64,000 nt of DNA from Treponema sp. J25 (GCF_004343725.1 NZ_PTQW01000009.1:1-64000), one strand, 5' to 3'. Shown: positions 1-8,247, numbered from the stretch's first letter. Numbers and translations are program-made. The notes: generated by a model not told the origin, from the sequence alone.

Positions 1-132
1 TGCCGTACACCCTCGCTCCCGGCTCCTATTAATCAGCCCCAACGGGGTCATGGCAGCGGGTACTCTGCAAAAGCTAAAGTGTTGTATTCCTGAAAGAGGA
101 AGTAATTCTTCCGGAGAATATTCTTTTTTCAT
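1..132 (-). pseudogene. cas4: cas4 5' fragment, apparently interrupted after codon 23
   Basis: An ATG at 132 lies behind AGGAG (138-142), 39 bases after the cas7 stop. The first 23 codons contain LPLSGIQHFSFCR, the N-terminal signature of type I-C Cas4 (a 5'-3' exonuclease that helps Cas1-Cas2 choose spacers), and the gene order cas7-cas4 is standard. Known Cas4 proteins continue with RQWALIHIE-like residues. Here the frame continues VPAAMTPLGLINRS and onward, which has no Cas4 resemblance. The break falls near base 63. The frame stays open to the window edge, so the fragment could be fused to foreign sequence or stopped just outside. The identity of the N-terminus is fairly secure; the interruption is an inference from motif loss. 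Confidence 0.6.
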
Positions 133-144
133 GAATACTCCTAG

Positions 145-166
145 AGCCCCGCCTTTTGGCGGGGCT
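145..166 (-). other. Perfect 9-bp GC hairpin between cas7 and cas4
   Basis: AGCCCCGCC and GGCGGGGCT form a perfect stem around a 4-base loop, directly after the cas7 stop and just before the cas4 ribosome-binding site. No U-run follows on the minus strand, so it is not a classic intrinsic terminator. It could protect the 3' end of the effector mRNA or lower cas4 expression. Confidence 0.5.
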
Positions 167-171
167 ACTCC

Positions 172-1038
172 TTAAATCTTTTCAATGAGCTCTATGCCAT
201 TTGGTAAGCCGGAACGATTTACATTTATTTCATAGTCATTGAAATTTCTCGGGGGATTAATACCTTCCTTTTTCTTTACTGAGATAAGATCGAAAAGAAT
301 GTGGGCTGGTGCATTTCCTAATTCACTCTCATGTTTGAATACAAATAGTTTGCGGGTTGCCATTTTTCCCCGAGATGCAGACCTGTCATGTTCAAACATA
401 TTAATCAATGCTTCCCAGAAAAGTTCTAGGTCTTCTTCGGAAAAACCTGTCCCTTTGTTTGGGTCATTGGCAAGTCTTGCAGAGACATAACCTTCCACCC
501 GGTATAATCCATAGGGGACGATGTGTTTACGTCCGATGGTTCGCTCCTTTTCAGCTTCTTCTTCACGGGTAACCGTTAGTCTTGTAATAGTAACTTCTTG
601 TTGAACAATAGGATCAATGCTTCGTGAAAAATTTAATTGAACAGGGCCACGTACTTGTCCGCAGTTGTCTCCTACACTTAACACAGCACCAAAAGTACGA
701 ATATCATAAAAATTTCTGCACATCCATGTACGAGCTCGATTAATGCCATCGAGATCTGCTTTTTTACCAGGTTCAAGACCAACAGCTAGATATGCTTGTC
801 TATGGTTTGTATTTAACGGAATGCCCTCTTTAATATAAATACGGTATCCTGTTGCATCTCTTCTTACCATTTCTACATAATTGCGAATTTTACGTTTTAA
901 ACACACATCGGTGACGATACCGTACCCTGTCTCAGGATCAATGCGCGGCATGTTTCCTGCATCTGGATCTCCGTTTGGATTGCCATTTTCTACATCATAC
1001 AACAACACAAACTCATAGCGATTCCTCAAAATTCCCAT
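172..1038 (-). CDS. cas7: Type I-C Cascade backbone protein Cas7c (Csd2)
   Basis: 288 residues, the usual length for the Csd2/Cas7 family. The N-terminal block NGNPNGDPDAGNMPR, followed by a region rich in Lys and Arg, is diagnostic of this subfamily. Cas7 copies polymerise along the crRNA to form the Cascade backbone and position the target DNA. The start at 1038 is backed by AAGGAGTG a few bases upstream. It follows cas8c by 46 bases and is followed by the start of cas4, the canonical order. Its DNA looks more AT-rich than the cas5 and helicase-coding parts of the same operon. No missing motif is apparent, so it is probably functional. Confidence 0.93.
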   Translation of the reverse strand: MGILRNRYEFVLLYDVENGNPNGDPDAGNMPRIDPETGYGIVTDVCLKRKIRNYVEMVRRDATGYRIYIKEGIPLNTNHRQAYLAVGLEPGKKADLDGINRARTWMCRNFYDIRTFGAVLSVGDNCGQVRGPVQLNFSRSIDPIVQQEVTITRLTVTREEEAEKERTIGRKHIVPYGLYRVEGYVSARLANDPNKGTGFSEEDLELFWEALINMFEHDRSASRGKMATRKLFVFKHESELGNAPAHILFDLISVKKKEGINPPRNFNDYEINVNRSGLPNGIELIEKI

Positions 1039-1084
1039 AATACACTCCTTATATTCAATAAAATATGTGAATAAAACTATTCAC

Positions 1085-2971
1085 TTACTCATTAAGATTA
1101 CTGTTTGTTTTATAAAAGGCTGCCTTTTGGTGATAGTAACCCAGCACAAAAATGCCTTGTTCTTCTAGGTTAAGTCTGGCAGGGAAAGGTGCAGCATCCA
1201 ACATATTTAGAAGCGTTTGGATCTTTCTGTCAGAAGCTCCTCCATATTCTGCTTTTGATGTCCAATAGTTTGAAAGACGTAATAAGGTAGGAAACACGCT
1301 AGCGGGAGTGGCACAAGCAGCAGTAAAATAACGATCTTTAATAGTAGCATTAATAGTATCGCCTATTGCTTCTTTCTGTACCTTTTCCAGTACTGCGAAT
1401 AAGCGTCCTAATACATAGGGCGTATTCTTGTAAGATTCATTTAATGACATTTGTAACACCTCCTGGTATGGATTTTTGCCATAACGGCGATATTTACGGA
1501 TTAAGTGGGCTTTTATATAGGCTGTACGAATATAGTTAATTTTTACACTACGAACTCTGTTATTTGCTGTTGTTTCCTCCCCATCGTGGCGTATACGATT
1601 TAAGATCGCGTTATACAAATTTTCAGGGTAGGGTGTACCCATGAGAATGGAACGCATAAAAGCTCCGCCTAACAAAGACCAGGATTTTTTTACCTCTTCA
1701 TCACGCTGGGTTACTTTGGGCGAAACACATTCGGCAAGAATGCGGTAGGGTGAGATGTACGTCGGCTGGTTAGCGTATTCTTTTTCGATTTGAAGGTCCT
1801 CGTAATGTTGCATAATTCGTTCAGCAAATACCCCAAATGGCTCAGTAAGGAAGAATCGTACGGCGAGTCGTGAGGCATTTGGCGCTAGCCCAAGCACATA
1901 GAAACGTGTATTGTCATCCAAATCTTCGCGCAATTTAGCTAAGTCTATGGCTCTCCCCTGTTCTACCGATTTCGCCACTTCTCCTAGCATTTTTTCTGCA
2001 TTGTTGGCACGCTTACGCTTGTTTTTATCATGGGCTTCTTCTGTTTTGCCTTCTTCTTGTTCCTGCTGATATTCTGGATTCAGAAACGAATAAAATGCAC
2101 TGGCGTAACGTTTGTCAGGTGCGTCTGCCCAATAAACGACAGCGGTATCTCCGAGAAAAATGGGCTGGTTCGGATTTTGCCTTGAAAGCAAATAGTTTAG
2201 TGCAACGCCATAGCCAGAAGCTACACGCTGACTGATGGGTGAATTAGCCCCCTGTTCTTTCCCATAAGAAGTAAAGGCATCCAGGTTGAAGCTCACCAAT
2301 GATGCACCTTTTGTTTGTGCTCCTGGAACTCCTTTAATGTCAGGATGCAACCGTGCAACAAGTTCCTTTTGTCCCGTGACCAAGCACTGCATTTCAGTAG
2401 TCTGTTGTCCTGTTCTGGAGTTTTCCCAAGCACGCCGAATTTCAGTGTCATCCAGTGCGTTTTTACCCTCTACCTGAAAGATGAGATTACCACCTTCCAA
2501 TAATCCTTCCAGATGACGGGCAATCACAGAATGTTGAGAAGCCGTTTTGGGGTTATACTTTTGTAGAAATGCGATAACCGCGTGCGCCGCTGGAGAGTCG
2601 GCTTTCTGAAGAAGTTGGACGTTACGTTCTCGAAACGCCTCGAAACGCTTTTGGGCATAATCTGGGTCTTTGGCTTCTTTCCCCGTTAGCCCAAGTACGT
2701 AAGTTGCGTTGTCACACAAAAAATTGGCAGCGATGTTCACGCTGCGTTTGACCTGTTCAGGAACATTCATGCGCTTGGGGAGCTCCACGGTCTTCTTCCC
2801 TTGCTGAACAGGAACAAAGAGCGGGATAATGTCCAACAATTCGCCTTGTTCGGACAAATTGAGCGCATAACTGACCGGCGCATTGCTGTAGCCTGGTTCG
2901 GCAATCTCTACGCCCTCTGGCGGGTCGTTCAGCAAAATCTGGTAGTAGTTGTAAAGCGCCTGCAAAATCAT
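1085..2971 (-). CDS. cas8c: Type I-C Cascade large subunit Cas8c (Csd1)
   Basis: 628 residues, a typical length for Csd1/Cas8c, the large subunit that recognises the PAM and recruits Cas3. It starts MILQALYNYYQIL, as family members do, and has the expected conserved blocks (SFNLDAFTSYGKEQ-type segment near the middle, then FYVLGLAPNASRLAVRFF). The ATG at 2971 overlaps the cas5 stop (ATGA), implying translational coupling. In type I-C systems an internal start near the 3' end of cas8c can produce a separate Cas11 small subunit. Candidate in-frame ATG codons exist in the last third, for example the Met of MSLNESYKNTPYVLGRLF, which follows AGGAGGTGT within about ten bases. That makes an internal Cas11c start plausible here. 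Confidence 0.92.
   Translation of the reverse strand: MILQALYNYYQILLNDPPEGVEIAEPGYSNAPVSYALNLSEQGELLDIIPLFVPVQQGKKTVELPKRMNVPEQVKRSVNIAANFLCDNATYVLGLTGKEAKDPDYAQKRFEAFRERNVQLLQKADSPAAHAVIAFLQKYNPKTASQHSVIARHLEGLLEGGNLIFQVEGKNALDDTEIRRAWENSRTGQQTTEMQCLVTGQKELVARLHPDIKGVPGAQTKGASLVSFNLDAFTSYGKEQGANSPISQRVASGYGVALNYLLSRQNPNQPIFLGDTAVVYWADAPDKRYASAFYSFLNPEYQQEQEEGKTEEAHDKNKRKRANNAEKMLGEVAKSVEQGRAIDLAKLREDLDDNTRFYVLGLAPNASRLAVRFFLTEPFGVFAERIMQHYEDLQIEKEYANQPTYISPYRILAECVSPKVTQRDEEVKKSWSLLGGAFMRSILMGTPYPENLYNAILNRIRHDGEETTANNRVRSVKINYIRTAYIKAHLIRKYRRYGKNPYQEVLQMSLNESYKNTPYVLGRLFAVLEKVQKEAIGDTINATIKDRYFTAACATPASVFPTLLRLSNYWTSKAEYGGASDRKIQTLLNMLDAAPFPARLNLEEQGIFVLGYYHQKAAFYKTNSNLNE
1087..1451 (-). 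other. Possible internal start for Cas11c within cas8c
   Basis: In frame with cas8c, an ATG at about 1451 (MSLNESYKNTPYVLGRLF) is preceded by CAGGAGGTGTTACAA, a strong Shine-Dalgarno sequence with good spacing inside a coding region. Translation from it would give a helical protein of about 120 residues from the Cas8c C-terminus. This matches the known production of the type I-C small subunit Cas11c by internal initiation. The ribosome-binding site is seen directly; the function is inferred from the family. Confidence 0.6.
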
Positions 2972-3633
2972 CGCCGCACCTCCTCAGGTTTTGGCACGGT
3001 AATCTCGCCGTCTTCCATGACAGCGCGGAAGAACATCGGCTGAATGTCGCGCGGGTTGGAGAAATCCAGGTCGTAGAGCATGTAGCCCAAGTCACGTTTA
3101 CCTGTCAGCGGGCTTGTGGGAATGCCGCCTTTGTCTTCGATGAGCATCACTCTGGCAGGGAACTCGCGCGTCCCCAGGCAGGGGGCGTGGAAATGCTGCC
3201 CGTTCCGCAGGCGGCGCAAGACCATGTTGTAGTGCTTCTCTTTCGTGTCATCTGGTCCCGCCTTTTCGGTCAACTCGAAGTGCGCCTCGATGACGTAATC
3301 CACATCCTTCAAGACCATCGCGGCGCGCTGCTGGCGGGCTTCGGTGGCGGCGATGTAGAGCGGCTTGTTTGCGCCCTTCATCACCTGCAAGGCGTTATCC
3401 ACCGACGCCTTGTCGCTCACCTCGTTACGGCGGATGTTGGTGAACTGGATTTCCTTAAGGACGTGGATTTTCTCTATCACCCAGCGAATGGCGGGTTTCC
3501 AATAGACAGCCTCGATAATACCGCGCGCCGCCGACGGGGTGATAACATCATAGCTGACGCGCTCCACTTTCATTTCGGGACGGGTGAACAGGGCATAATC
3601 ACCCTGTACTCGGATGGTAATACCATATCCCAT
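2968..3633 (-). CDS. cas5: Type I-C CRISPR protein Cas5c (Csd5/Cas5d)
   Basis: 221 residues. In type I-C, Cas5 replaces Cas6: it cleaves pre-crRNA at the repeat hairpin and stays bound to the 5' handle. The N-terminus GYGITIRVQGDYALFTRPEMKVE and the segment RREFPARV/GTREFPARVMLI are typical; a His-containing C-terminal half (QHFHAPCLG) is also present. The frame extends upstream to 3783, but the ATG at 3633 is preceded at the right distance by AAAGGAGGCC (3641-3650), so the longer start is rejected. It lies 88 bases after the cas3 stop and overlaps cas8c by ATGA. Its composition is more GC-rich than that of cas7. Confidence 0.92.
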   Translation of the reverse strand: MGYGITIRVQGDYALFTRPEMKVERVSYDVITPSAARGIIEAVYWKPAIRWVIEKIHVLKEIQFTNIRRNEVSDKASVDNALQVMKGANKPLYIAATEARQQRAAMVLKDVDYVIEAHFELTEKAGPDDTKEKHYNMVLRRLRNGQHFHAPCLGTREFPARVMLIEDKGGIPTSPLTGKRDLGYMLYDLDFSNPRDIQPMFFRAVMEDGEITVPKPEEVRR

Positions 3634-3721
3634 TCTGTTGGGCCTCCTTTCAAAATGGGTAAAGCAAATCTCCGATTTGCTTGAATCCTGATCACATAAC
3701 ACAAACCTTAGGTTCGTGCTA

Positions 3722-6700
3722 TTAAAACAACAACCCCTCGCCACCACCATTGTCAGGAACGAGTAGGCCACGCTGGGGATCATAAAAATCGTTCATTGCC
3801 TCTGGGTTAAGAAAGTGATACGTGTCTTCGATAGTCTGAATCACCCCTTTCGCACTGAGCCTGTCAAACTCATTCTCAAAAATTGAAACTGTGTAGGGCT
3901 GAAGTTTTCGTAATGTAGATAATGGATAATCGGTATATTTTAACTCATCGATGAGTATTTCTGCCTCCTTGTTATATGGAATGATTACTGTTACGGTTGG
4001 GTCCTCGATGATGTGGAACGCCTGTGCCGCCGTCTCGAACTTGAACCTGCCGTCTGTGTCATCGAAGCATTCCATGATGTGCTTGAAGTCAAATGCCTGC
4101 GGCTCTTGAAGGTTGTACAACTGTCCGAAAAACGCCTGAATAGCAGGAATAGAAATTGGCGCTTCTGCGTGTTCGCGTAAAACCATCCGGGCAACTTCGG
4201 CGGTTTGTTTCAGGAAAAAGGGCATTTTCTTGATAAGCTCCGACTTCGGTTCGAAGACGAACATCTCGCTCACGCTGCGCTTCATTTCGCGGTTGATGCG
4301 TCCTGCTGCCTGATTGATGGAATCCAGTCCCGTCAGGGCGCGGTATCCAACAGGGAAGTCTAGATCAATGCCCGCTTCCATAACCGTTGTCGATATGACA
4401 CGACAGAGCTGCCCCTTTGCAAGTCGTTCTTTGATTTCTTCCAGTCTGATGCGACGATGGGCGGCACACATCAACGTTGAAAGATGATAGTTCCCCTCGC
4501 CCTGCAAACCGACGAACAGTCCGCTGGCGTGGCGGCGGGTGTTGACAATGCACAGAACTTGCTCGTGTTTGTTCAGACGAGTAAGCAGATCTCTATCGGT
4601 AAGCTCGCCGAGATGTTTTACTACCACGCGCTTGAAGAAATTGAACAACTGCTGCGGATTGGGTGCGAGTTCCTTAACTTCTGTCTTTTCGGGCAGGAAA
4701 CGTTCCAGCCCTGGCTGAGTAGCCGTACAAAAGAGTACGCTTGCGCCGTAGTTGACCACCAATTCCCAAATCGCCGCCATCGACGGGCGCATGTACTCGC
4801 GGGGCAGCATTTGGGCTTCGTCAAAGATAATCACGCTTCTGGCAATGTTATGCAGTTTGCGGCAATGTGATGATTTGTTGGAAAATAACGACTCGAAGAA
4901 TTGCACGTTGGTCGTAACCACGATAGGGATATCCCAGTTCTCCGTAGCCAGTTTTAGTTTGGTAAGTACGCTGTTTGTGCGGTCATCAGGATTGTCTTTC
5001 CTCTTACTTTCCCAGTCGAAGTGGGAGTGATGCTCCAGCACGTTCTCTTCCCCAAAGATATCTTTGAACACCCCGGCATTCTGTTCGATGATGGTCGTAA
5101 ACGGGATAACATAGATGACGCGCTTTAAGCCATGTTCAGCGGCGTGATGGAGCGCAAACGCCATCGAAGCCAGTGTCTTGCCGCCACCTGTGGGTACAGT
5201 CAGCGAGAAAAAGCCCGGCGATTCGGTCTTACCTTTTTCAATGCAGGCATGGAGTATCTCATTGCGCTTGCGGTTGATCTCGCTGTTCGGATTTTCGAAG
5301 CGTTTCAGGTATTTGTCCAGTTTATCGCGCAAAACTGGGATGTTGTCATGTCCGCCGCGCGGCTTTGCGCCTTTCATGTAGGTTTCAGTTTCTTGAAAGT
5401 CGGCGTCTACCAGTGCAGAGTAAATCATGCGTGTCAGGAAAGAAAGCGAAAATCCGAGATAGTCTTTGGACTGTTTTTCATAAAAAACGGGTAGGCGCAA
5501 GGGGCGAATAGGCAAACGTTGCGGAAATTCCAAAGAAGACAAGTCCAACTCGCTTTGGTATTCGTTGTAATCAGAAATGTGGTTTTTTAGCCGCCCACAG
5601 ACGGTACTGCTTTCCAAATCAGTTTCACTGCCATAATCGGGCAAGCCTGCATGATGTCCCAGAATGGGATATGCCAGTAGTTGAGCAAAGACTTGTTGGG
5701 GTGTGCCTTCGAGCAGCTTTTTGAGTTCCTTTGCCCCTGCTGTAGAATGGTCTACCCGTGGGCCTATACCTTCTAACCGCTTTTGAAACTCGGTGGAGTA
5801 TTTGCCCAAATCGTGAACCAATCCCGCAATGTATGCTAACTCTGCGACGTTGGCGTCCGCCCCGAACTTTCGGGCAAGTTCAGCTGTGTTTCGCAAGTGT
5901 TCAATGAGTGGCTGCCAGTATTCGTGGACTTCCCCTTCGCGACGGTGAGCGAAGAAACGGGTTTGCGGTTCGTTGAGAACTGCTATCCCATACAGTTTTA
6001 CTAGTCGCTTTGCCTCCTTCACCAGAACTTCACGCAGTTCTGGTGGTTCCAGTACTTCCACATCCGCTCCCCAGCCACGAATCCAGGGAAGCATTTCAGT
6101 AGTCTCAGCTATGTCTGCCTGCCATAAAAGATAACCATTTTCCTGTTCCTGAATTTTTTGGGATAGATGCCATCGGCTTTCTTTTACCCGTTGAGCGACT
6201 CTTGGATGAAATCGCAACACCACATGCTTTGGTTCTTCTTCGGTAGTCCAAATTGCCCAGGCATTTGCTAAATGTTCTCGTAGATTAAAATCTGTGGGAA
6301 TAGTATACTTTTCTGTCGTTTTTTCAGCCCGTTCAATCCGTTCAATCTTGTAGGTACGAAGTGCTCCTGGAGGTTCACTAAAACATATAAGTTGGGTGGT
6401 TTGTCCTGTCGCGTATGGTTCAATAAAATAAGGACTTACAACGTAAACAAATACTTTATCCAACTTTTCACTTCGATGCCAAATTCTGACCTTTTGAAGG
6501 TTAGCCCAACCTTCTGTTAGGAGTTCTAAAATACGTAAATAATTGGGATCGTCTATTTGGATATCACTATCCATTATATCGGCTGCCACAAGAATTTGCT
6601 GACTGAGGCGGTCTGCCCAAAGTTTCATGGCCATACCAAGTTTTCTCAAGGCCGATGCTGCATGAGGGTTTTTCTTATCTGATCGTGTTGCAAGAAGTCT

Positions 6701-6955
6701 CGACGACAAATGCAGGGCCATCGCTTCATGGAGGTTTAACTGAAGATTGATTAGATCTGCCTTCCGATCTATTTTCAGCGTTCTATCATCATCTTCATAA
6801 ATGTAAGAAGGAAGATCTGTGAGGTATCGATTGATAGTGGAGCGATCTACCTGTAATCGACGAGCTAGTTCTGCCTGGGAGAGTCCTTCGGGATGAGCTA
6901 GAAGGAGTGTTTCAATCTGTAATAAACGACTTGCCTTATTTTCCGCTCTGTTCAT
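3722..6955 (-). CDS. cas3: HTH-WYL transcription regulator fused to Cas3 helicase-nuclease
   Basis: 1077 residues with two parts. Residues 1-330 are a WYL regulator: a winged HTH (about 10-55, LSQAELARRLQVDRSTINRY), a WYL fold (about 150-215) whose signature is changed to TTQLICFSE, and a C-terminal WCX-like domain (245-320). Residues 331-1077 are a complete type I-C Cas3: HD nuclease (VHDLGK at 380-385, DHSTAGA near 402, HHAG near 434), Walker A TVPTGGGKT (586-594), DEAQ box (712-715), CTATQP (743-748) and QAAGRINRE (882-890). The joint has no stop and no ATG or GTG between residues 288 and 331, so a separate Cas3 start is unlikely. Ordinary Cas3 proteins start at FFAH-like residues near 334. 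Cas3 unwinds and degrades DNA recruited by Cascade. The fused regulator could sense a nucleic-acid ligand and control the operon or the nuclease. Confidence 0.9.
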   Translation of the reverse strand: MNRAENKASRLLQIETLLLAHPEGLSQAELARRLQVDRSTINRYLTDLPSYIYEDDDRTLKIDRKADLINLQLNLHEAMALHLSSRLLATRSDKKNPHAASALRKLGMAMKLWADRLSQQILVAADIMDSDIQIDDPNYLRILELLTEGWANLQKVRIWHRSEKLDKVFVYVVSPYFIEPYATGQTTQLICFSEPPGALRTYKIERIERAEKTTEKYTIPTDFNLREHLANAWAIWTTEEEPKHVVLRFHPRVAQRVKESRWHLSQKIQEQENGYLLWQADIAETTEMLPWIRGWGADVEVLEPPELREVLVKEAKRLVKLYGIAVLNEPQTRFFAHRREGEVHEYWQPLIEHLRNTAELARKFGADANVAELAYIAGLVHDLGKYSTEFQKRLEGIGPRVDHSTAGAKELKKLLEGTPQQVFAQLLAYPILGHHAGLPDYGSETDLESSTVCGRLKNHISDYNEYQSELDLSSLEFPQRLPIRPLRLPVFYEKQSKDYLGFSLSFLTRMIYSALVDADFQETETYMKGAKPRGGHDNIPVLRDKLDKYLKRFENPNSEINRKRNEILHACIEKGKTESPGFFSLTVPTGGGKTLASMAFALHHAAEHGLKRVIYVIPFTTIIEQNAGVFKDIFGEENVLEHHSHFDWESKRKDNPDDRTNSVLTKLKLATENWDIPIVVTTNVQFFESLFSNKSSHCRKLHNIARSVIIFDEAQMLPREYMRPSMAAIWELVVNYGASVLFCTATQPGLERFLPEKTEVKELAPNPQQLFNFFKRVVVKHLGELTDRDLLTRLNKHEQVLCIVNTRRHASGLFVGLQGEGNYHLSTLMCAAHRRIRLEEIKERLAKGQLCRVISTTVMEAGIDLDFPVGYRALTGLDSINQAAGRINREMKRSVSEMFVFEPKSELIKKMPFFLKQTAEVARMVLREHAEAPISIPAIQAFFGQLYNLQEPQAFDFKHIMECFDDTDGRFKFETAAQAFHIIEDPTVTVIIPYNKEAEILIDELKYTDYPLSTLRKLQPYTVSIFENEFDRLSAKGVIQTIEDTYHFLNPEAMNDFYDPQRGLLVPDNGGGEGLLF

Positions 6956-6978
6956 AGTACAATACCTTTGTTGAATGT

Positions 6979-6984
6979 AGTATA
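6979..6984 (-). promoter_or_regulatory. Probable -10 box of the cas operon
   Basis: TATACT on the minus strand, 23 bases before the cas3 start at 6955. No good -35 hexamer lies at 17 bases; the place is taken by the palindrome at 6988-7018. That is expected for a promoter run by a bound regulator. Only AAAGG precedes the start codon, a weak ribosome-binding site. Confidence 0.5.
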
Positions 6985-6987
6985 CAC

Positions 6988-7018
6988 TTACTTTGTTGCA
7001 GGTACTGCAACAAAGTAA
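6988..7018. promoter_or_regulatory. 31-bp palindrome, candidate operator for the WYL-Cas3 fusion
   Basis: TTACTTTGTTGCAG and its exact complement CTGCAACAAAGTAA flank a 3-base centre (GTA), a perfect inverted repeat with 14-base arms. A further half-site, CTTTGTTGAA, sits at 6967-6976 in direct orientation. The palindrome covers the -35 region of the putative cas promoter and ends 33 bases before the start of a gene whose product begins with an HTH-WYL regulator. Autoregulation is the natural reading; it is inferred, not shown. Confidence 0.65.
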
Positions 7019-7199
7019 AAAAAAATTAATTTTTATGTTAATTAACCGGGGGTCTATTTTATTTTGTTTCAGGTCGTCATAGAATATTATCTCCTGAAAG
7101 GATAGCGAGATGGTTTATTGTTTAGGAGAAACAGAATGAAGAAAGTATACCAGAATTGACACAGGAGATAAAAATAGAGGAGATACTGCAAGGCCCCCC

Positions 7200-8240
7200 T
7201 TACCACCTGTTATATACATGCTCGGTCATGCCGAGGGTGGGAGGGAGGTCTAGCCGTTCTCCTGAATCTAAAATGAGGGAACCAGAGAACTCGCCGAACA
7301 CCTGGTGCTGGCGGGATTGCAGAACCCCAAAGTTGAAATTCGATTGTCGGTCAATACGGGGGTGGAGTGTTAGTTCTACCCTGCCATCGGAACTGGAGAA
7401 GTGCCAGCCTTCCATATGATTCTGGGGGTTAAAATGAAAGGTAACTTCTTCAAGCTTATGGATCCGGCCATCATACAGGATGGTGTTTTCCGAAGCAGGA
7501 CTGCGGTCAGAAAAACCGTACCCTAAGTTAAAGCCTAAAGAGGTCCCCTTATATACGGTGGAAAGGGATGCCCAGTACCAGGTGTTTTTGTAGGTCCAGA
7601 CCCCGCGGCCCCAATCAAGGCTTCCCCTGTCGGTTTCTGGGTTCAATGTATATGTGTGGTTTCCGATGCGAAGATTCCCCCGGGCGGGCATGCAGTTTAC
7701 CTTTTGGTTATAGTAAAAGGCCCGCCGGTTTTCTTTCCAACTGGTGGCAATTACTGTACTTTCAAGGTTTTCAGGCTGTTCAAGTTCGATGGTCCCTTCA
7801 ATTCCTCTGTTCCCCTGGGAGTCCTGGACCAGGGGACTTGCAAAGGCAATGGTCCGTTTGCCTCGCTGGTAGGTATACTTCAGGGAAAGCTTTCGAGAGG
7901 AAACATTGATTTCCCCTTCCTGGGTAGAGGACTCTGGAAGACCGAGGCGCCCTAAAGGAAGGATGCTAAGATTTTCTACTTGATGATAATAACCCTGCGT
8001 AAAATCTAAGAAACAAAGGGCCGCAAGACCCAGGTACCCCAAATCGCTCAAGGTAAAACTGATTCCCCACTGACCGTGGTGGGAAAAAACCATGTAATAA
8101 TCCCATTCTTTGATGCGGAGGGAACTTGCCTTGATGTCATCCCGTCGATATTCCCAGTAGGGGAAGCGGGCCCAGCCTTCGCTGGTAAGGTGTCCCTCAG
8201 GGGTGAGGAGCCTCAGGGGCTCGGTTATTTCTCGTTGCAT
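7200..8240 (-). CDS. DUF2804 family protein
   Basis: 346 residues resembling the DUF2804 family throughout. Visible marks are the N-terminal REITEPLRLLTPEGHLTSEGWARFPYWEYRRDDIKA-type opening, WDYYMV, and the central GSLDWGRGVWTYKNTWYWAS region rich in Trp and Tyr. The biochemical role of the family is unknown; the predicted fold is beta-rich and no membrane segment or signal peptide is seen. It stands alone between the cas operon and the trp operon. The ATG at 8240 has no Shine-Dalgarno sequence but lies 7 bases after a strong -10 box, so the mRNA is probably leaderless. Confidence 0.85.
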   Translation of the reverse strand: MQREITEPLRLLTPEGHLTSEGWARFPYWEYRRDDIKASSLRIKEWDYYMVFSHHGQWGISFTLSDLGYLGLAALCFLDFTQGYYHQVENLSILPLGRLGLPESSTQEGEINVSSRKLSLKYTYQRGKRTIAFASPLVQDSQGNRGIEGTIELEQPENLESTVIATSWKENRRAFYYNQKVNCMPARGNLRIGNHTYTLNPETDRGSLDWGRGVWTYKNTWYWASLSTVYKGTSLGFNLGYGFSDRSPASENTILYDGRIHKLEEVTFHFNPQNHMEGWHFSSSDGRVELTLHPRIDRQSNFNFGVLQSRQHQVFGEFSGSLILDSGERLDLPPTLGMTEHVYNRW

Positions 8241-8247
8241 ACCCTAA

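Noticed and set aside
3634-3783. Longer Cas5 start at 3783
   Set aside because: The added 50 residues overlap the cas3 end and have no Cas5 character; a strong ribosome-binding site precedes 3633.
1-7200. CRISPR array
   Set aside because: No sequence recurs at regular spacing in this part or elsewhere in the window; one repeat-like hairpin at 24-60 is not enough.
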